A stretch of 13,917 bases of DNA, taken from assembly GCA_030039655.1 (NCBI GenBank), contig JASHVC010000758.1, positions 1 to 13,917 of the forward strand. The letters are read 5' to 3'. The first letter of the stretch is position 1, and the number at the start of each line of letters is the position of its first letter. The stretch comes from Xanthobacteraceae bacterium. Its GTDB lineage: Bacteria; Pseudomonadota; Alphaproteobacteria; Rhizobiales; Xanthobacteraceae. A program made the translations under genes and the position numbers. The notes beneath the pieces are model-generated. The model was not told where the DNA came from. It worked only from the letters and a program-made list of their open reading frames with translations, and did no database searches. Positions 1 through 7,049 of this stretch are shown here, in pieces.

Positions 1-318
1 CGACTGTGGCACGGACAAGACGAGATTAAAGACTGGCGATAGCGAGCGCCCGACGCTGATGTTCTCGCCCATAAGGAATCCAGCGACCAACGCAATCGGC
101 GCGCCGATAGCGAAGGCGACGATCACGCGCACGATCGTGTCGAGGGAGTCGCCAAGAAAATCGCTGTTTCGCAGCAACGCTTGGAGCGCCGCGGCGACTT
201 TCGCGGGCGGTGGGAGAATCGCCGGATCAAATGCGCCGATCGACGAACCCACGGCCCACAGTCCGATCACCAACGCCACAAAGGCGATTTGGCAGGCCAG
301 GATCAGCGATCTCCTCAT
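1..318 (-). CDS. ABC transporter permease, NitT/TauT (SsuC/TauC) type, 3' end cut by window
   Basis: This is the N-terminal 106 codons of an inner-membrane permease of a nitrate/taurine/sulfonate-class ABC importer. The reading frame stays open to the left edge. What is visible is a membrane segment at residues about 4-24, the family-typical short periplasmic stretch with ILPPPAKV at about 34-41, then a second and third hydrophobic stretch around 62-83 and 94-103. The EAA loop that contacts the ATPase lies outside the window. An in-frame TAA lies just upstream of the chosen ATG, so the protein cannot start earlier. The best Shine-Dalgarno-like run (AGGAG) falls just after that ATG, so a slightly later CTG or GTG start is possible. 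The gene follows the Rieske oxygenase by 37 bp, in the same direction, and is probably the second permease of the importer encoded at 5136-8084. The family call is firm; the substrate is unknown. Confidence 0.85.
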   Translation of the reverse strand, partial: MRRSLILACQIAFVALVIGLWAVGSSIGAFDPAILPPPAKVAAALQALLRNSDFLGDSLDTIVRVIVAFAIGAPIALVAGFLMGENISVGRSLSPVFNLVLSVPQS

Positions 319-355
319 GAGACGTTAAGTGGTCCCCGGCCGACCCGACCGCCGC

Positions 356-1681
356 CTAGGCAAATGCAAGCTCCCCATTCGCGTCGCGAAGCAGACCGCG
401 ACCATCGCGCGACGAGGGCATGTTTTCCGGACCGACTTTCAATTCGTCGACGGTCACGAAGCCCTTGAAGGTGTCGGCCTCCACCACGCCGTTCGCATCG
501 CCGACGATTGCCTTAGGCTTGTTGCCGGCCGCGACATCTTCCATGCATTTACGGAAAATGCGCCGCCAGCGAACGACTCCCGCGTCTGAAGTGCCGAGCA
601 ATTCCTTACCCCTGGTCTGCGGCGAACCCTGAGATTTCTGCATCACCAGATCTTCAAGCACCGTCGAGCCCTCCCACCCTGGATACTCACGGTGGTCATA
701 ATCCTTTTTCTCCGCGGTGCCGCGGAGCCGGTCTTTGACATTTCTGTCCAACCCAGGATCGCTCGCCCTAAAACCGCGACGATAGTTGCCGCGACGGAAA
801 AAGCCGAAGCGCATCACTTCAAAATGAGTGTCATCGATGATGCGCAGCAACCCACCCGTTTCGCGGCGGTCGTTGCTCCAATCGGGAGGCAGCCCGCCGT
901 TATTCGACATGCGGTAACAGTATGGGAAAACGATGCTTAGCGTATTTACGAATTTCAGTTTCGGATCGGCTGTATTTTGTACAAGGACTGTCTTCATCCC
1001 AAAGCTGGTTTCAAAGACGCTGAACTGGCTGTTTCGCCAATCCGCATCTACCGTTGTGTTTACGTAGGGGCGAATATCGTCAGGAATAATGCCGGGTATG
1101 AGGGTGTGCAGAACGTGGACGTGTCCATTGTCGGCGAAATTTTCGATCCAGTTTAGATAGGTGTAATCTCGGACATCGCCTCGCTCCATGCGCAGCTCGC
1201 CATCGTCGCGGCTCAGCATGTCGAGTTTCGGCAGCGGCGGGAGGTTCTCCTTGTCCGCCCCCATGTAGCACCACACCACGCCACCCCATTCCCGCGTTGG
1301 ATAGGATGGTATCGACGCTTTGGACATCAGCGGAGTGTTGGCGGGTTCAAGCGGCATGGCCACACAGCGGCCCGCGGAATTAAATGTCCAGCCGTGATAG
1401 GAGCACATCAGCCCTTCTGGCCTGATCTGCCCGTATTCGAGCGACGCCCGCCGATGCGGGCAGCTGTGGCCGACCAGGGCAACCGTCCCATCGACGTTGC
1501 GAAAGGCGACGAGGTCCTCGCCCAGCATGCGGATTCCATAGGGGATGTCCTTCAGATCGCGCGAGAAGCAGACGGGGTGCCAATAATGCCGCAGCATCTG
1601 ACCGGCCAAGCTATCGGCCGTCGTGCGCCCGTACTCGGCCATGAATTCGTCGTAGCTTTCCGGGGCCTTAAGCGCTGGCAT
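356..1681 (-). CDS. Rieske 2Fe-2S aromatic ring-hydroxylating oxygenase, alpha subunit (phthalate 4,5-dioxygenase-like)
   Basis: This is a 441-residue cytoplasmic oxygenase that should insert oxygen into, or demethylate, an aromatic or heteroaromatic substrate using electrons delivered by a separate reductase. The Rieske cluster motif is intact: C74-P-H76, sixteen residues, then C93-S-Y-H96. The mononuclear iron site is also visible as D184-x2-H187-x4-H192 inside the run NWIENFADNGHVHVLH. The C-terminal third has an SQG...LGTSDAGVVRWRR stretch like that of phthalate 4,5-dioxygenase and related homo-oligomeric oxygenases. Length is normal for that group. GAGGT about 7 nt upstream supports this ATG. 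It lies 90 bp after the SDR gene and 37 bp before a permease gene in the same direction. No ferredoxin or reductase gene is in the window, so the electron partner must be encoded elsewhere. The substrate is not predictable from sequence. Confidence 0.95.
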   Translation of the reverse strand: MPALKAPESYDEFMAEYGRTTADSLAGQMLRHYWHPVCFSRDLKDIPYGIRMLGEDLVAFRNVDGTVALVGHSCPHRRASLEYGQIRPEGLMCSYHGWTFNSAGRCVAMPLEPANTPLMSKASIPSYPTREWGGVVWCYMGADKENLPPLPKLDMLSRDDGELRMERGDVRDYTYLNWIENFADNGHVHVLHTLIPGIIPDDIRPYVNTTVDADWRNSQFSVFETSFGMKTVLVQNTADPKLKFVNTLSIVFPYCYRMSNNGGLPPDWSNDRRETGGLLRIIDDTHFEVMRFGFFRRGNYRRGFRASDPGLDRNVKDRLRGTAEKKDYDHREYPGWEGSTVLEDLVMQKSQGSPQTRGKELLGTSDAGVVRWRRIFRKCMEDVAAGNKPKAIVGDANGVVEADTFKGFVTVDELKVGPENMPSSRDGRGLLRDANGELAFA

Positions 1682-1771
1682 GGTCTCTACCTCGTGTTCT
1701 TCTATCGTCTGCTGCAGACATTATCGGCGAGCGGCATTGGCGGCAACATTCTTGCCGATTCCGAGCGCCGT

Positions 1772-2620
1772 TCATGGCGCACTCGGGATGTACTTTTCCC
1801 AGACATGTTGTGCGCGAAAGCCAAGGATACGTTCCGCCTTGCGACTGTCCATCCCGCTCCAGTTGCCGACGAGCCGGCCTTCTCTTTTTTTGACCGTTGG
1901 CAAATACTGCTTCAAGAGATCGTCGGTCGGCTCCCGCATGTTGCTCGTGGGAGCCGCTACGTTGAAAATCGTGTGGCCGGGCGGGGTTGCTTCCAGGGCT
2001 AATCGGCACGCTTCGGCGGCATCCCGCACATCGATATAGGTCCAGAAGCCCGGCAAACGGTAGCGCGGATTGCCAAATCGCTCTTTGATCAGCTTGAACT
2101 CTGGGTCGAAGTTGATCCCCGGCAAACGCAAGCTCGACACCGAGGCCCCTGTCTGGATCGCGAACGAGTCGGCAATCGTTTCGCCAACGACCTTGGACAG
2201 CCCGTAGGAATCTGTCGGTTGGCACGGATGCTGCTCGTCCAACGGCAGGTACTTCGGCTCAGCCATTTTCCGCGCGTACAGGAAGCCGTAGGCGGCGATG
2301 CTCGAAGCAATAACGAGCTTTCCGATATTCAAGTCTGCGGCGACTTTGAGGACATTATATACGGAGCTCACGTTGTTATTGAACGTCACGCTGTCCGGCA
2401 TCAGGTTGGGGGCAGAAATCGCCGCAAGATGAACCACAGCGCCAGCACCGGCGAATGCCTCGAACAGATCACCGGTGCGGCTCAAATCGCACACCCAGGA
2501 AGGCCGTATCGAAGAATCGGCGACTCGATCAATGCCCAACACATCGTGTCCCGCTGTGGTGAGATTTCGCACCACATGCTGACCGAGCTGACCGCTGCTA
2601 CCTGTAACGACGATTTTCAT
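1772..2620 (-). CDS. Extended SDR: NAD-dependent epimerase/dehydratase family oxidoreductase
   Basis: This is a 282-residue Rossmann-fold enzyme of the extended short-chain dehydrogenase family, which acts on sugar nucleotides, aldehydes, alcohols or lactone-type intermediates with NAD(P). The N-terminal dinucleotide motif TGSSGQLG has glycines at 7, 10 and 13. An acidic D31 follows strand 2, which suggests NAD rather than NADP. The HLAA motif is at about 64-67, the catalytic serine at 106/107, and Y139-x3-K143 forms the active-site pair (SYGLSKVVGE). The C-terminus is complete. The start ATG follows the upstream gene's stop by 16 bp, with no obvious ribosome binding site, so translational coupling is likely. 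In context it probably oxidises or reduces an intermediate made by the Rieske oxygenase or the amide hydrolases; an epimerase role cannot be excluded. Confidence 0.92.
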   Translation of the reverse strand: MKIVVTGSSGQLGQHVVRNLTTAGHDVLGIDRVADSSIRPSWVCDLSRTGDLFEAFAGAGAVVHLAAISAPNLMPDSVTFNNNVSSVYNVLKVAADLNIGKLVIASSIAAYGFLYARKMAEPKYLPLDEQHPCQPTDSYGLSKVVGETIADSFAIQTGASVSSLRLPGINFDPEFKLIKERFGNPRYRLPGFWTYIDVRDAAEACRLALEATPPGHTIFNVAAPTSNMREPTDDLLKQYLPTVKKREGRLVGNWSGMDSRKAERILGFRAQHVWEKYIPSAP

Positions 2621-2636
2621 ACACGAACATTGGCCG

Positions 2637-4334
2637 TTAGTGCGTATCGAATACCGCTTGATAGGCTTTGACCGCCTTGCGAATGGCGCCCAGTTCCGCG
2701 CTTGTGGGATTGTCCGGATCCTTCGCTGCCGGCAGGCTCCCGAACTTCAGCAGGCAGGCCATCAAGAGAAAGCGTGCTTTGCTCGCGGTGAGATTGGTGG
2801 CAGCGATCTGAAAGTCCGACGGATCGGCAAAACCCATGGGCGCGCCGCGGCCCGCGATTGCGACCGGAATGCCGCTGAATGCGGCTTTGAGCATCAGCTT
2901 GTTGCGCGTGTGCGATGGTGTCCGGCCATAGGGTACGAGACCTTGGATGACGAAGCCGGTCAGCAGGCCGAGGCCAAGCTTGTGCTCGATAGAGGCGATC
3001 AGATCGATCTCGAGCGCGGTATCGTGTCCGTACGCCATTCCCGAATAACTGCCGTCGGCCGAGATCGTGACCACCGGAATAGCGTCGGGAAGAAGCTTGC
3101 CGTTGCGGTCCTTGACCGCGACCTCGACCATCTCGATTCCGTGCGGGCCTTTCTTTGACGCCTTCACGGTGTTCGGGAGGGTGGTGATCTTCAGATCCGA
3201 TCGATGGGTGTGCTTGAAGACCGGCAAATAGGTAAGCGCGATCCGGCCCGTGTGACTGATGTTGCCAACAATGCCGCCGTGACCTCCGGCCGCGACATAA
3301 CCTCCGGGACGCGCGTCGACCTTTGCAACCTCCCGGGCAGCAAACAGCTGCTGCTCCTGTATCACCACGACGCCGCAACGATTGCGGCCTTCTTCGTCGG
3401 CCCACACCCGCGAGCGGATGTAGCGAACCGAGTCCACGATGTTCGCGGGTCCGTCGGCGCTGATCTGGCCCTGGGGGCGCTGCGCCGCGTTGCCGCAGAT
3501 CGGCAATGTGGTATCGATCAGCAGATTGAACCAGTAGGCGCTCTCTTCGACTTGCGGGCTGCCCTGGGTCCAGATGACGCCGTCGTAGTCGCCACTCGAC
3601 ACGAGGGCCTGCATGTCGTTGGTCGCTTTCGCGAGTGCCGGCCGTGGCGGCGCGACGGCGAGGTGATAAGGCTTGTAACCAAAGAAATGCGTTCCACGAA
3701 CTTCCGGAGGAATGTCTCCCTCGCCCTTGTCGCTGCGCAGGTGCGCCGGCAGGCCCTTGGTGTAGCCGCCCGGCGGCACACCGCGATAAAAGTCCACGGT
3801 TGCGATTGAGGACAGCAGACTCGCACTGCCTTCGGCGCCGATCGACAGGCGATCGATTTCCTCGAAGCTGCGCGAGCCGTCGGGGAAAAAGCCCTGACGG
3901 CCGGAGGCAGCGCCTGGCGCGGTGCACTCCTCCTCCCATGCCGATCCGTCGGCCTGGGTCGCCATGTAGGGAAGCGGGTATAAACCGTCCTCCGGCTTCA
4001 GCTCGATCTCATAGACCGGCTTGTCGCTGCTGCTCTGGCGTTGCTGACGAAATACACCGTCCGCGCCCATGTATCCGTCGGGAGGCCCATAGAGTTCGGC
4101 CACATCGGACTCCAACGGGTGCGCGGAGAACTGCTCGACATACACTTTGACCGGAGCCGCGAGACGCTGCGGCCGTAGCGCGTCGTGCCGCAGTGGCGCG
4201 CCGTCGACATCGTTGAGCAACGGCAAACCGCGCTTGGCCCGCGCCTTGTTCGACGTGACCAGTGGCGGCGTGTTCTGGATGGTCGCCGTCGGTCCCGCCA
4301 AGTGGGCAATTCGTGTTTTGTTGCTGTTGTTCAT
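2637..4334 (-). CDS. Long asparaginase-like protein (asparaginase/glutaminase superfamily) with altered active-site motif
   Basis: This 565-residue protein contains the landmarks of type I/II L-asparaginases, but is far longer than their usual 320-350 residues. The second catalytic motif, normally T-H-G-T-D-T-x-E-E, reads T256-Q-G-S-P-Q-V-E-E. SADGP follows at 292-296. EVAK with K338 matches the catalytic lysine segment. GFVIQG lies near 460-465, and the C-terminal NLTASKARFLLM helix near 514-525. The N-terminal nucleophile motif TGGTI is replaced by A-G-P-T-A-T-I-Q (13-20), where T18 could be the nucleophile. Residues about 45-220 form an extra segment between the two catalytic motifs that I cannot assign to a domain. 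There is no signal peptide, so it is probably cytoplasmic. GAGGGG six nt upstream supports the ATG. It sits between an isochorismatase-like amidase and an SDR. A changed amide substrate or changed chemistry is more likely than ordinary asparagine hydrolysis. Confidence 0.85.
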   Translation of the reverse strand: MNNSNKTRIAHLAGPTATIQNTPPLVTSNKARAKRGLPLLNDVDGAPLRHDALRPQRLAAPVKVYVEQFSAHPLESDVAELYGPPDGYMGADGVFRQQRQSSSDKPVYEIELKPEDGLYPLPYMATQADGSAWEEECTAPGAASGRQGFFPDGSRSFEEIDRLSIGAEGSASLLSSIATVDFYRGVPPGGYTKGLPAHLRSDKGEGDIPPEVRGTHFFGYKPYHLAVAPPRPALAKATNDMQALVSSGDYDGVIWTQGSPQVEESAYWFNLLIDTTLPICGNAAQRPQGQISADGPANIVDSVRYIRSRVWADEEGRNRCGVVVIQEQQLFAAREVAKVDARPGGYVAAGGHGGIVGNISHTGRIALTYLPVFKHTHRSDLKITTLPNTVKASKKGPHGIEMVEVAVKDRNGKLLPDAIPVVTISADGSYSGMAYGHDTALEIDLIASIEHKLGLGLLTGFVIQGLVPYGRTPSHTRNKLMLKAAFSGIPVAIAGRGAPMGFADPSDFQIAATNLTASKARFLLMACLLKFGSLPAAKDPDNPTSAELGAIRKAVKAYQAVFDTH

Positions 4335-4465
4335 CGCGTCCCCTCAATTCCGCGCGAAGGCGGATGCGCCGGGATGTACAATTCGGGCTCTGACCTGCAA
4401 CGGCTGATGCTGCATGAGAGCGCTAAGGCTTTTTCGCGGATCTGGGGATCGCGCTGTTTCACGCT
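4335..4465. other. 131 bp intergenic spacer inside the minus-strand operon
   Basis: This is the largest gap between genes of the minus-strand block. It holds the GAGGGG ribosome binding site of the asparaginase-like gene at its left end. I see no convincing coding frame, no clear hairpin followed by a T run, and no strong promoter hexamers, so read-through from the isochorismatase-like gene is the simplest reading. An internal promoter cannot be excluded. Confidence 0.4.
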
Positions 4466-5101
4466 CTAGGCCACGGCCCTCGTGGCTGCCTTGGAGCGCC
4501 AAACAGCGAGGACTTCGTCCGAGGTCGCGACCGTTCCAAAGAAACTGCGGATGTTCTGAAGGGTAGCTTCTTGCGCTCCCGGACTGGCGGTCGCCGTGCA
4601 ATCGGAGAGAAACACAATGTTGTAATCGAGCATGAAGCCGTCCCTTGCGGTCGACTCGACGCAGACGTTGGTGCCAACCCCGGTCATGATCAGGGTCCTG
4701 ATTTCGAGTGTCTTGAGAACCGACTCAAAACGCGTGCCGATGAAGGCACTGTAACGATGCTTGATGACGATCGGCTCGTTGCCTTGCGGTGCGACACCGC
4801 AGAAGTCCGCACCCCAAGTGCCCTTGCGGCAATGTGGCCGGGCTATTCCATCGTGACGGAGCAACCAGGTGGCGGAATCGGTCGACGGCTCGTGAATACA
4901 CTGAACGAAAATCAGTTGCGTGCCGAGAGCGCGAGCGCCGGCGAAGAAGCGCTGCATGCGCGGAATCATATCCTGGATCGTCGATACGTTGGCGCCGTAT
5001 TTGGCGCTGGACCCATTTGGGTCGCAGAAATCATTCTGCATATCGATGACGATGATAGCTGAGGTGCGCAGATCGACGAGTTCGTCGAGAGTCTTTCTCA
5101 T
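4466..5101 (-). CDS. Isochorismatase-family cysteine amidohydrolase (RutB / N-carbamoylsarcosine amidase-like)
   Basis: This is a 211-residue cytoplasmic cysteine hydrolase. The catalytic triad of the family is intact: D20 in VIDMQNDF, K114 in IVIKHRYSAF and C147 in TGVGTNVCVES. The cis-peptide element (TGVGTN) precedes the cysteine, as in the amidase branch. The TGxxTNVCVESTARDGF pattern is typical of members that cleave amide or ureido bonds (N-carbamoylsarcosine amidase, ureidoacrylate amidohydrolase, maleamate amidase) rather than the ether of isochorismate. It should release ammonia or carbamate from a small amide. AAGGA about 10 nt upstream supports the ATG. It starts 34 bp after the permease gene stop in the same direction. 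It is the first enzyme gene after the transporter genes, so its substrate may be the imported compound or an early product. Which amide is used cannot be told. Confidence 0.93.
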   Translation of the reverse strand: MRKTLDELVDLRTSAIIVIDMQNDFCDPNGSSAKYGANVSTIQDMIPRMQRFFAGARALGTQLIFVQCIHEPSTDSATWLLRHDGIARPHCRKGTWGADFCGVAPQGNEPIVIKHRYSAFIGTRFESVLKTLEIRTLIMTGVGTNVCVESTARDGFMLDYNIVFLSDCTATASPGAQEATLQNIRSFFGTVATSDEVLAVWRSKAATRAVA

Positions 5102-5135
5102 GGGCGGACGTCCTTTTGCACGAGTGCCGGCATAG

Positions 5136-5963
5136 TCATTGAGTGCTGAGCTGAGAACCGTGGAGCATTCCTTTGAGCAAGTAGCGTTCGGCGGTCATCA
5201 CCGCGGCATACATGACCAATGCCAGAATAGACAGAACAACGACCCCGACCCAAACGAGGTTGATGTCCATGACCTGCCCCGCATAGAGGATCATCCGGCC
5301 GACGCCGTAGCGCGACGCGATAAATTCGCCGACGATCGCGCCAGCAAGCGCTAAGCCTATGTTAACCCGGAGGCTGCTGACGATCCAGGGCATGGCCCAC
5401 GGCACGACGACCTTGGCAAAGACTTGGAAGCGAGTGGCGCCCAAAGAGAACAACAATGTCTCCAGGTCCTTGTCGACACTTTTAACGCCGCCATACGCGG
5501 CCAATGCGGCCGGAACGATCGTCAGCGCTACCGCAAGTGCGACCTTCGACTCGAAACCAATTCCAAATAGGATGATCAGAATGGGAGCGAGTGCGAGTTT
5601 TGGTATGGCGTTGAACGTCACGAGGTATGGCTCGCTGACGCGCCCGTAGACGCGCGACCACCAAGTGGAGAGTCCAATCACGGCGCCGGCCACGACGCCG
5701 ATGACGAACCCGACGATTGTCGACGCCGACGTGTAGCCGATATCGACATAGAGCGTTCCTTGGGTCGCCGCCACGTAGGCGGTGCCAATGATCGCCGTCG
5801 GGCTTGAGAAATAGTACGGATCGATGATCTTTAGGCGCGTGAGGATTTCCCAGGCAAGGACGATGCCCACACCGAGGGCCCAGCGCCAAATAGTGGCATA
5901 TCGGCGGGTGCGTCGTTCGGCAATCTCTTCGTCGTCAATAGCGGTAATGTCCGCTTCGCTCAT
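5136..5963 (-). CDS. ABC transporter permease, NitT/TauT (SsuC/TauC) family
   Basis: This is a complete 275-residue inner-membrane permease. After a charged cytoplasmic N-terminus (acidic and Arg-rich to residue 21) there are about six membrane segments, near 25-42, 79-100, 122-136, 140-158, 200-215 and 236-256. The cytoplasmic EAA-type coupling loop is at about 170-192 (SLGATRFQVFAKVVVP), which contacts the ATPase. The extra 34-50 segment with ILTRLKIIDPYYF and the SSPTAI motif are typical of sulfonate/taurine/nitrate-type permeases. Its ATG overlaps the ATPase stop as ATGA, so the two are translationally coupled. It differs in sequence from the partial permease at 1-318; the two may form a heterodimer or belong to alternate importers. 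The substrate is unknown. Confidence 0.95.
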   Translation of the reverse strand: MSEADITAIDDEEIAERRTRRYATIWRWALGVGIVLAWEILTRLKIIDPYYFSSPTAIIGTAYVAATQGTLYVDIGYTSASTIVGFVIGVVAGAVIGLSTWWSRVYGRVSEPYLVTFNAIPKLALAPILIILFGIGFESKVALAVALTIVPAALAAYGGVKSVDKDLETLLFSLGATRFQVFAKVVVPWAMPWIVSSLRVNIGLALAGAIVGEFIASRYGVGRMILYAGQVMDINLVWVGVVVLSILALVMYAAVMTAERYLLKGMLHGSQLSTQ

Positions 5964-6673
5964 TGCAATGACTCCTGCCGTTCGGCGATGCGAGCCTCAT
6001 CGTTGAGTAAGCCGAGAAGCTGCCGCTTGAGCTCCACGAACGCCGTACTGGTGACCGCGTCCTGGTCGCGTGGCCGCGGCAGATCGACCTTGATGTGCGC
6101 CTTTATCCGGCCCGGGCGAGCGGTAAAGACGAAGATCTCATCTGACAGGTAGATTGCTTCGTCGATGTCGTGGGTGACGAACAGGATGGTTTTGCCGAGA
6201 TCACTCCAGACTTGCAGCAGCCAGCTTTGCATGAGCAGGCGCGTCTGCGCGTCCAGCGCGCCGAAAGGCTCGTCGAGCAGCACGACGTCGCGATCGTAAA
6301 GCATCGTTCGCAAGAGGCTCGTCCGCTGCCGCATGCCGCCCGACAGCTCGTGCGGATAGTGCTGCTCGAAGCCAGCGAGGCCGTAGCGCTCGATCAACGG
6401 TCGTGCGCGCGCGATCGATTCCTTTTTTGGTACACCGCGGACCTCCGCTGCGAGAATGATGTTGTCGATGATCGTGCGCCAGGGCAGCAGCAGGCCCTTT
6501 TGCAGCATGTAAGCCACGTAACCGGGCCGTCCGACGATGCTCTTGCCATCGGCCAGCACGTCGCCAGTGGTCGGCCGCAACAGGCCAGCGATGACGTTGA
6601 AAAGTGTCGACTTGCCGCAACCGCTAGGGCCGATCAGGCTGACCAACCGGCCTTCGGGAATAGTAAGCGACAC
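5960..6673 (-). CDS. ABC transporter ATP-binding protein, NitT/TauT (SsuB/TauB) family; start uncertain
   Basis: This ATPase should power the adjacent permease. From the GTG used here (237 residues) the core motifs are complete: Walker A GPSGCGKST at 15-23, Q-loop Q58, signature LSGGMRQR at 110-117, Walker B VVLLDEPFGALDA at 130-142 and H-loop H168. ARPGRI near 185-190 is typical of the nitrate/taurine group. The start is a problem. Family-like sequence (KLDVRTVSKIF, then TVRALDSVSL) continues in frame upstream of this GTG, supplying the expected first strand. No ATG, GTG or TTG occurs there before an in-frame TAG at 6764-6766. Beyond that amber codon the same frame reaches an ATG at 6811. 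The real start may be a rare codon (ACG at 6749-6751), or the amber may be a mutation or sequencing error. The ATGA overlap at the 3' end couples it to the permease. Confidence 0.9.
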   Translation of the reverse strand: MSLTIPEGRLVSLIGPSGCGKSTLFNVIAGLLRPTTGDVLADGKSIVGRPGYVAYMLQKGLLLPWRTIIDNIILAAEVRGVPKKESIARARPLIERYGLAGFEQHYPHELSGGMRQRTSLLRTMLYDRDVVLLDEPFGALDAQTRLLMQSWLLQVWSDLGKTILFVTHDIDEAIYLSDEIFVFTARPGRIKAHIKVDLPRPRDQDAVTSTAFVELKRQLLGLLNDEARIAERQESLQ

Positions 6674-6766
6674 GGAGTCAAGTGCGCGGACGGTGCGGCC
6701 GCCGCGCTTGAAGATTTTGGAAACCGTCCGAACGTCGAGTTTGGCAGCCGTGGTCGCCCCCGCCTA

Positions 6767-7049
6767 GCTCAGCTTATCGCCGTACACGCCGCATTCCGGC
6801 GACCTGAGCATGCTCACGGCGGGATCTCGAAGCCATCGCTTTCTTCAACCGATAGCTGTCGAGCTGCCTTTCGCAGCACAGATGCGGGTGTCTAATTTTT
6901 AAATGTTATCCGCCGCGCCTCGATCCGTCCAATTCCAAAGTACGACCAGCGCTCGTTGGACCGCGCCGCTGCAGGTCGGTACAATGCCTGCGGCTGCACC
7001 GAGTAAGCCCGGGGTACTCTCCACAGCCTCTCCAAAGAAGGGGTCAATC
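6767..7049. promoter_or_regulatory. Divergent intergenic region between the minus operon and the binding-protein gene
   Basis: These ~280 bp separate two operons transcribed away from each other, so both promoters probably lie here. An AT-rich patch at 6891-6911 stands out from the GC-rich surroundings. A perfect 12-bp palindrome occurs at 6805-6816. AAGAAGGGG just before 7050 is the ribosome binding site of the binding-protein gene. I could not pick out convincing -35/-10 hexamers. The open frame that extends the binding protein upstream to 6903 has no family-like sequence and is best read as non-coding. Confidence 0.5.
6805..6816. repeat. Perfect 12-bp palindrome TGAGCATGCTCA
   Basis: The sequence equals its own reverse complement over 12 bases and lies in the divergent promoter region, about 40 bp upstream of the conserved ATPase frame. 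A dimeric regulator could bind such a site, but no regulator gene is in the window and only one copy was noticed, so an operator role is a guess. Confidence 0.35.

Noticed and set aside
1394..2002. Plus-strand open frames opposite the Rieske and SDR genes
   Set aside because: They have no recognisable motif or ribosome binding site and oppose well-supported genes; they are frame shadows.
2617..3939. A 440-codon minus-strand open frame overlapping the asparaginase-like gene
   Set aside because: It is very rich in Arg, Ala and Gly, has no family motifs and lies in another frame of a gene with clear homology landmarks; such frames are usual in GC-rich DNA.
6170..6895. A 241-codon plus-strand frame opposite the ABC ATPase
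   Set aside because: It reads across intact Walker and signature motifs on the other strand and has no family character of its own.
6903..7049. A 49-residue N-terminal extension of the NMT1-like receptor
   Set aside because: It would bury the Tat-type signal peptide, shows no family-like sequence, and the ATG at 7050 has its own ribosome binding site.
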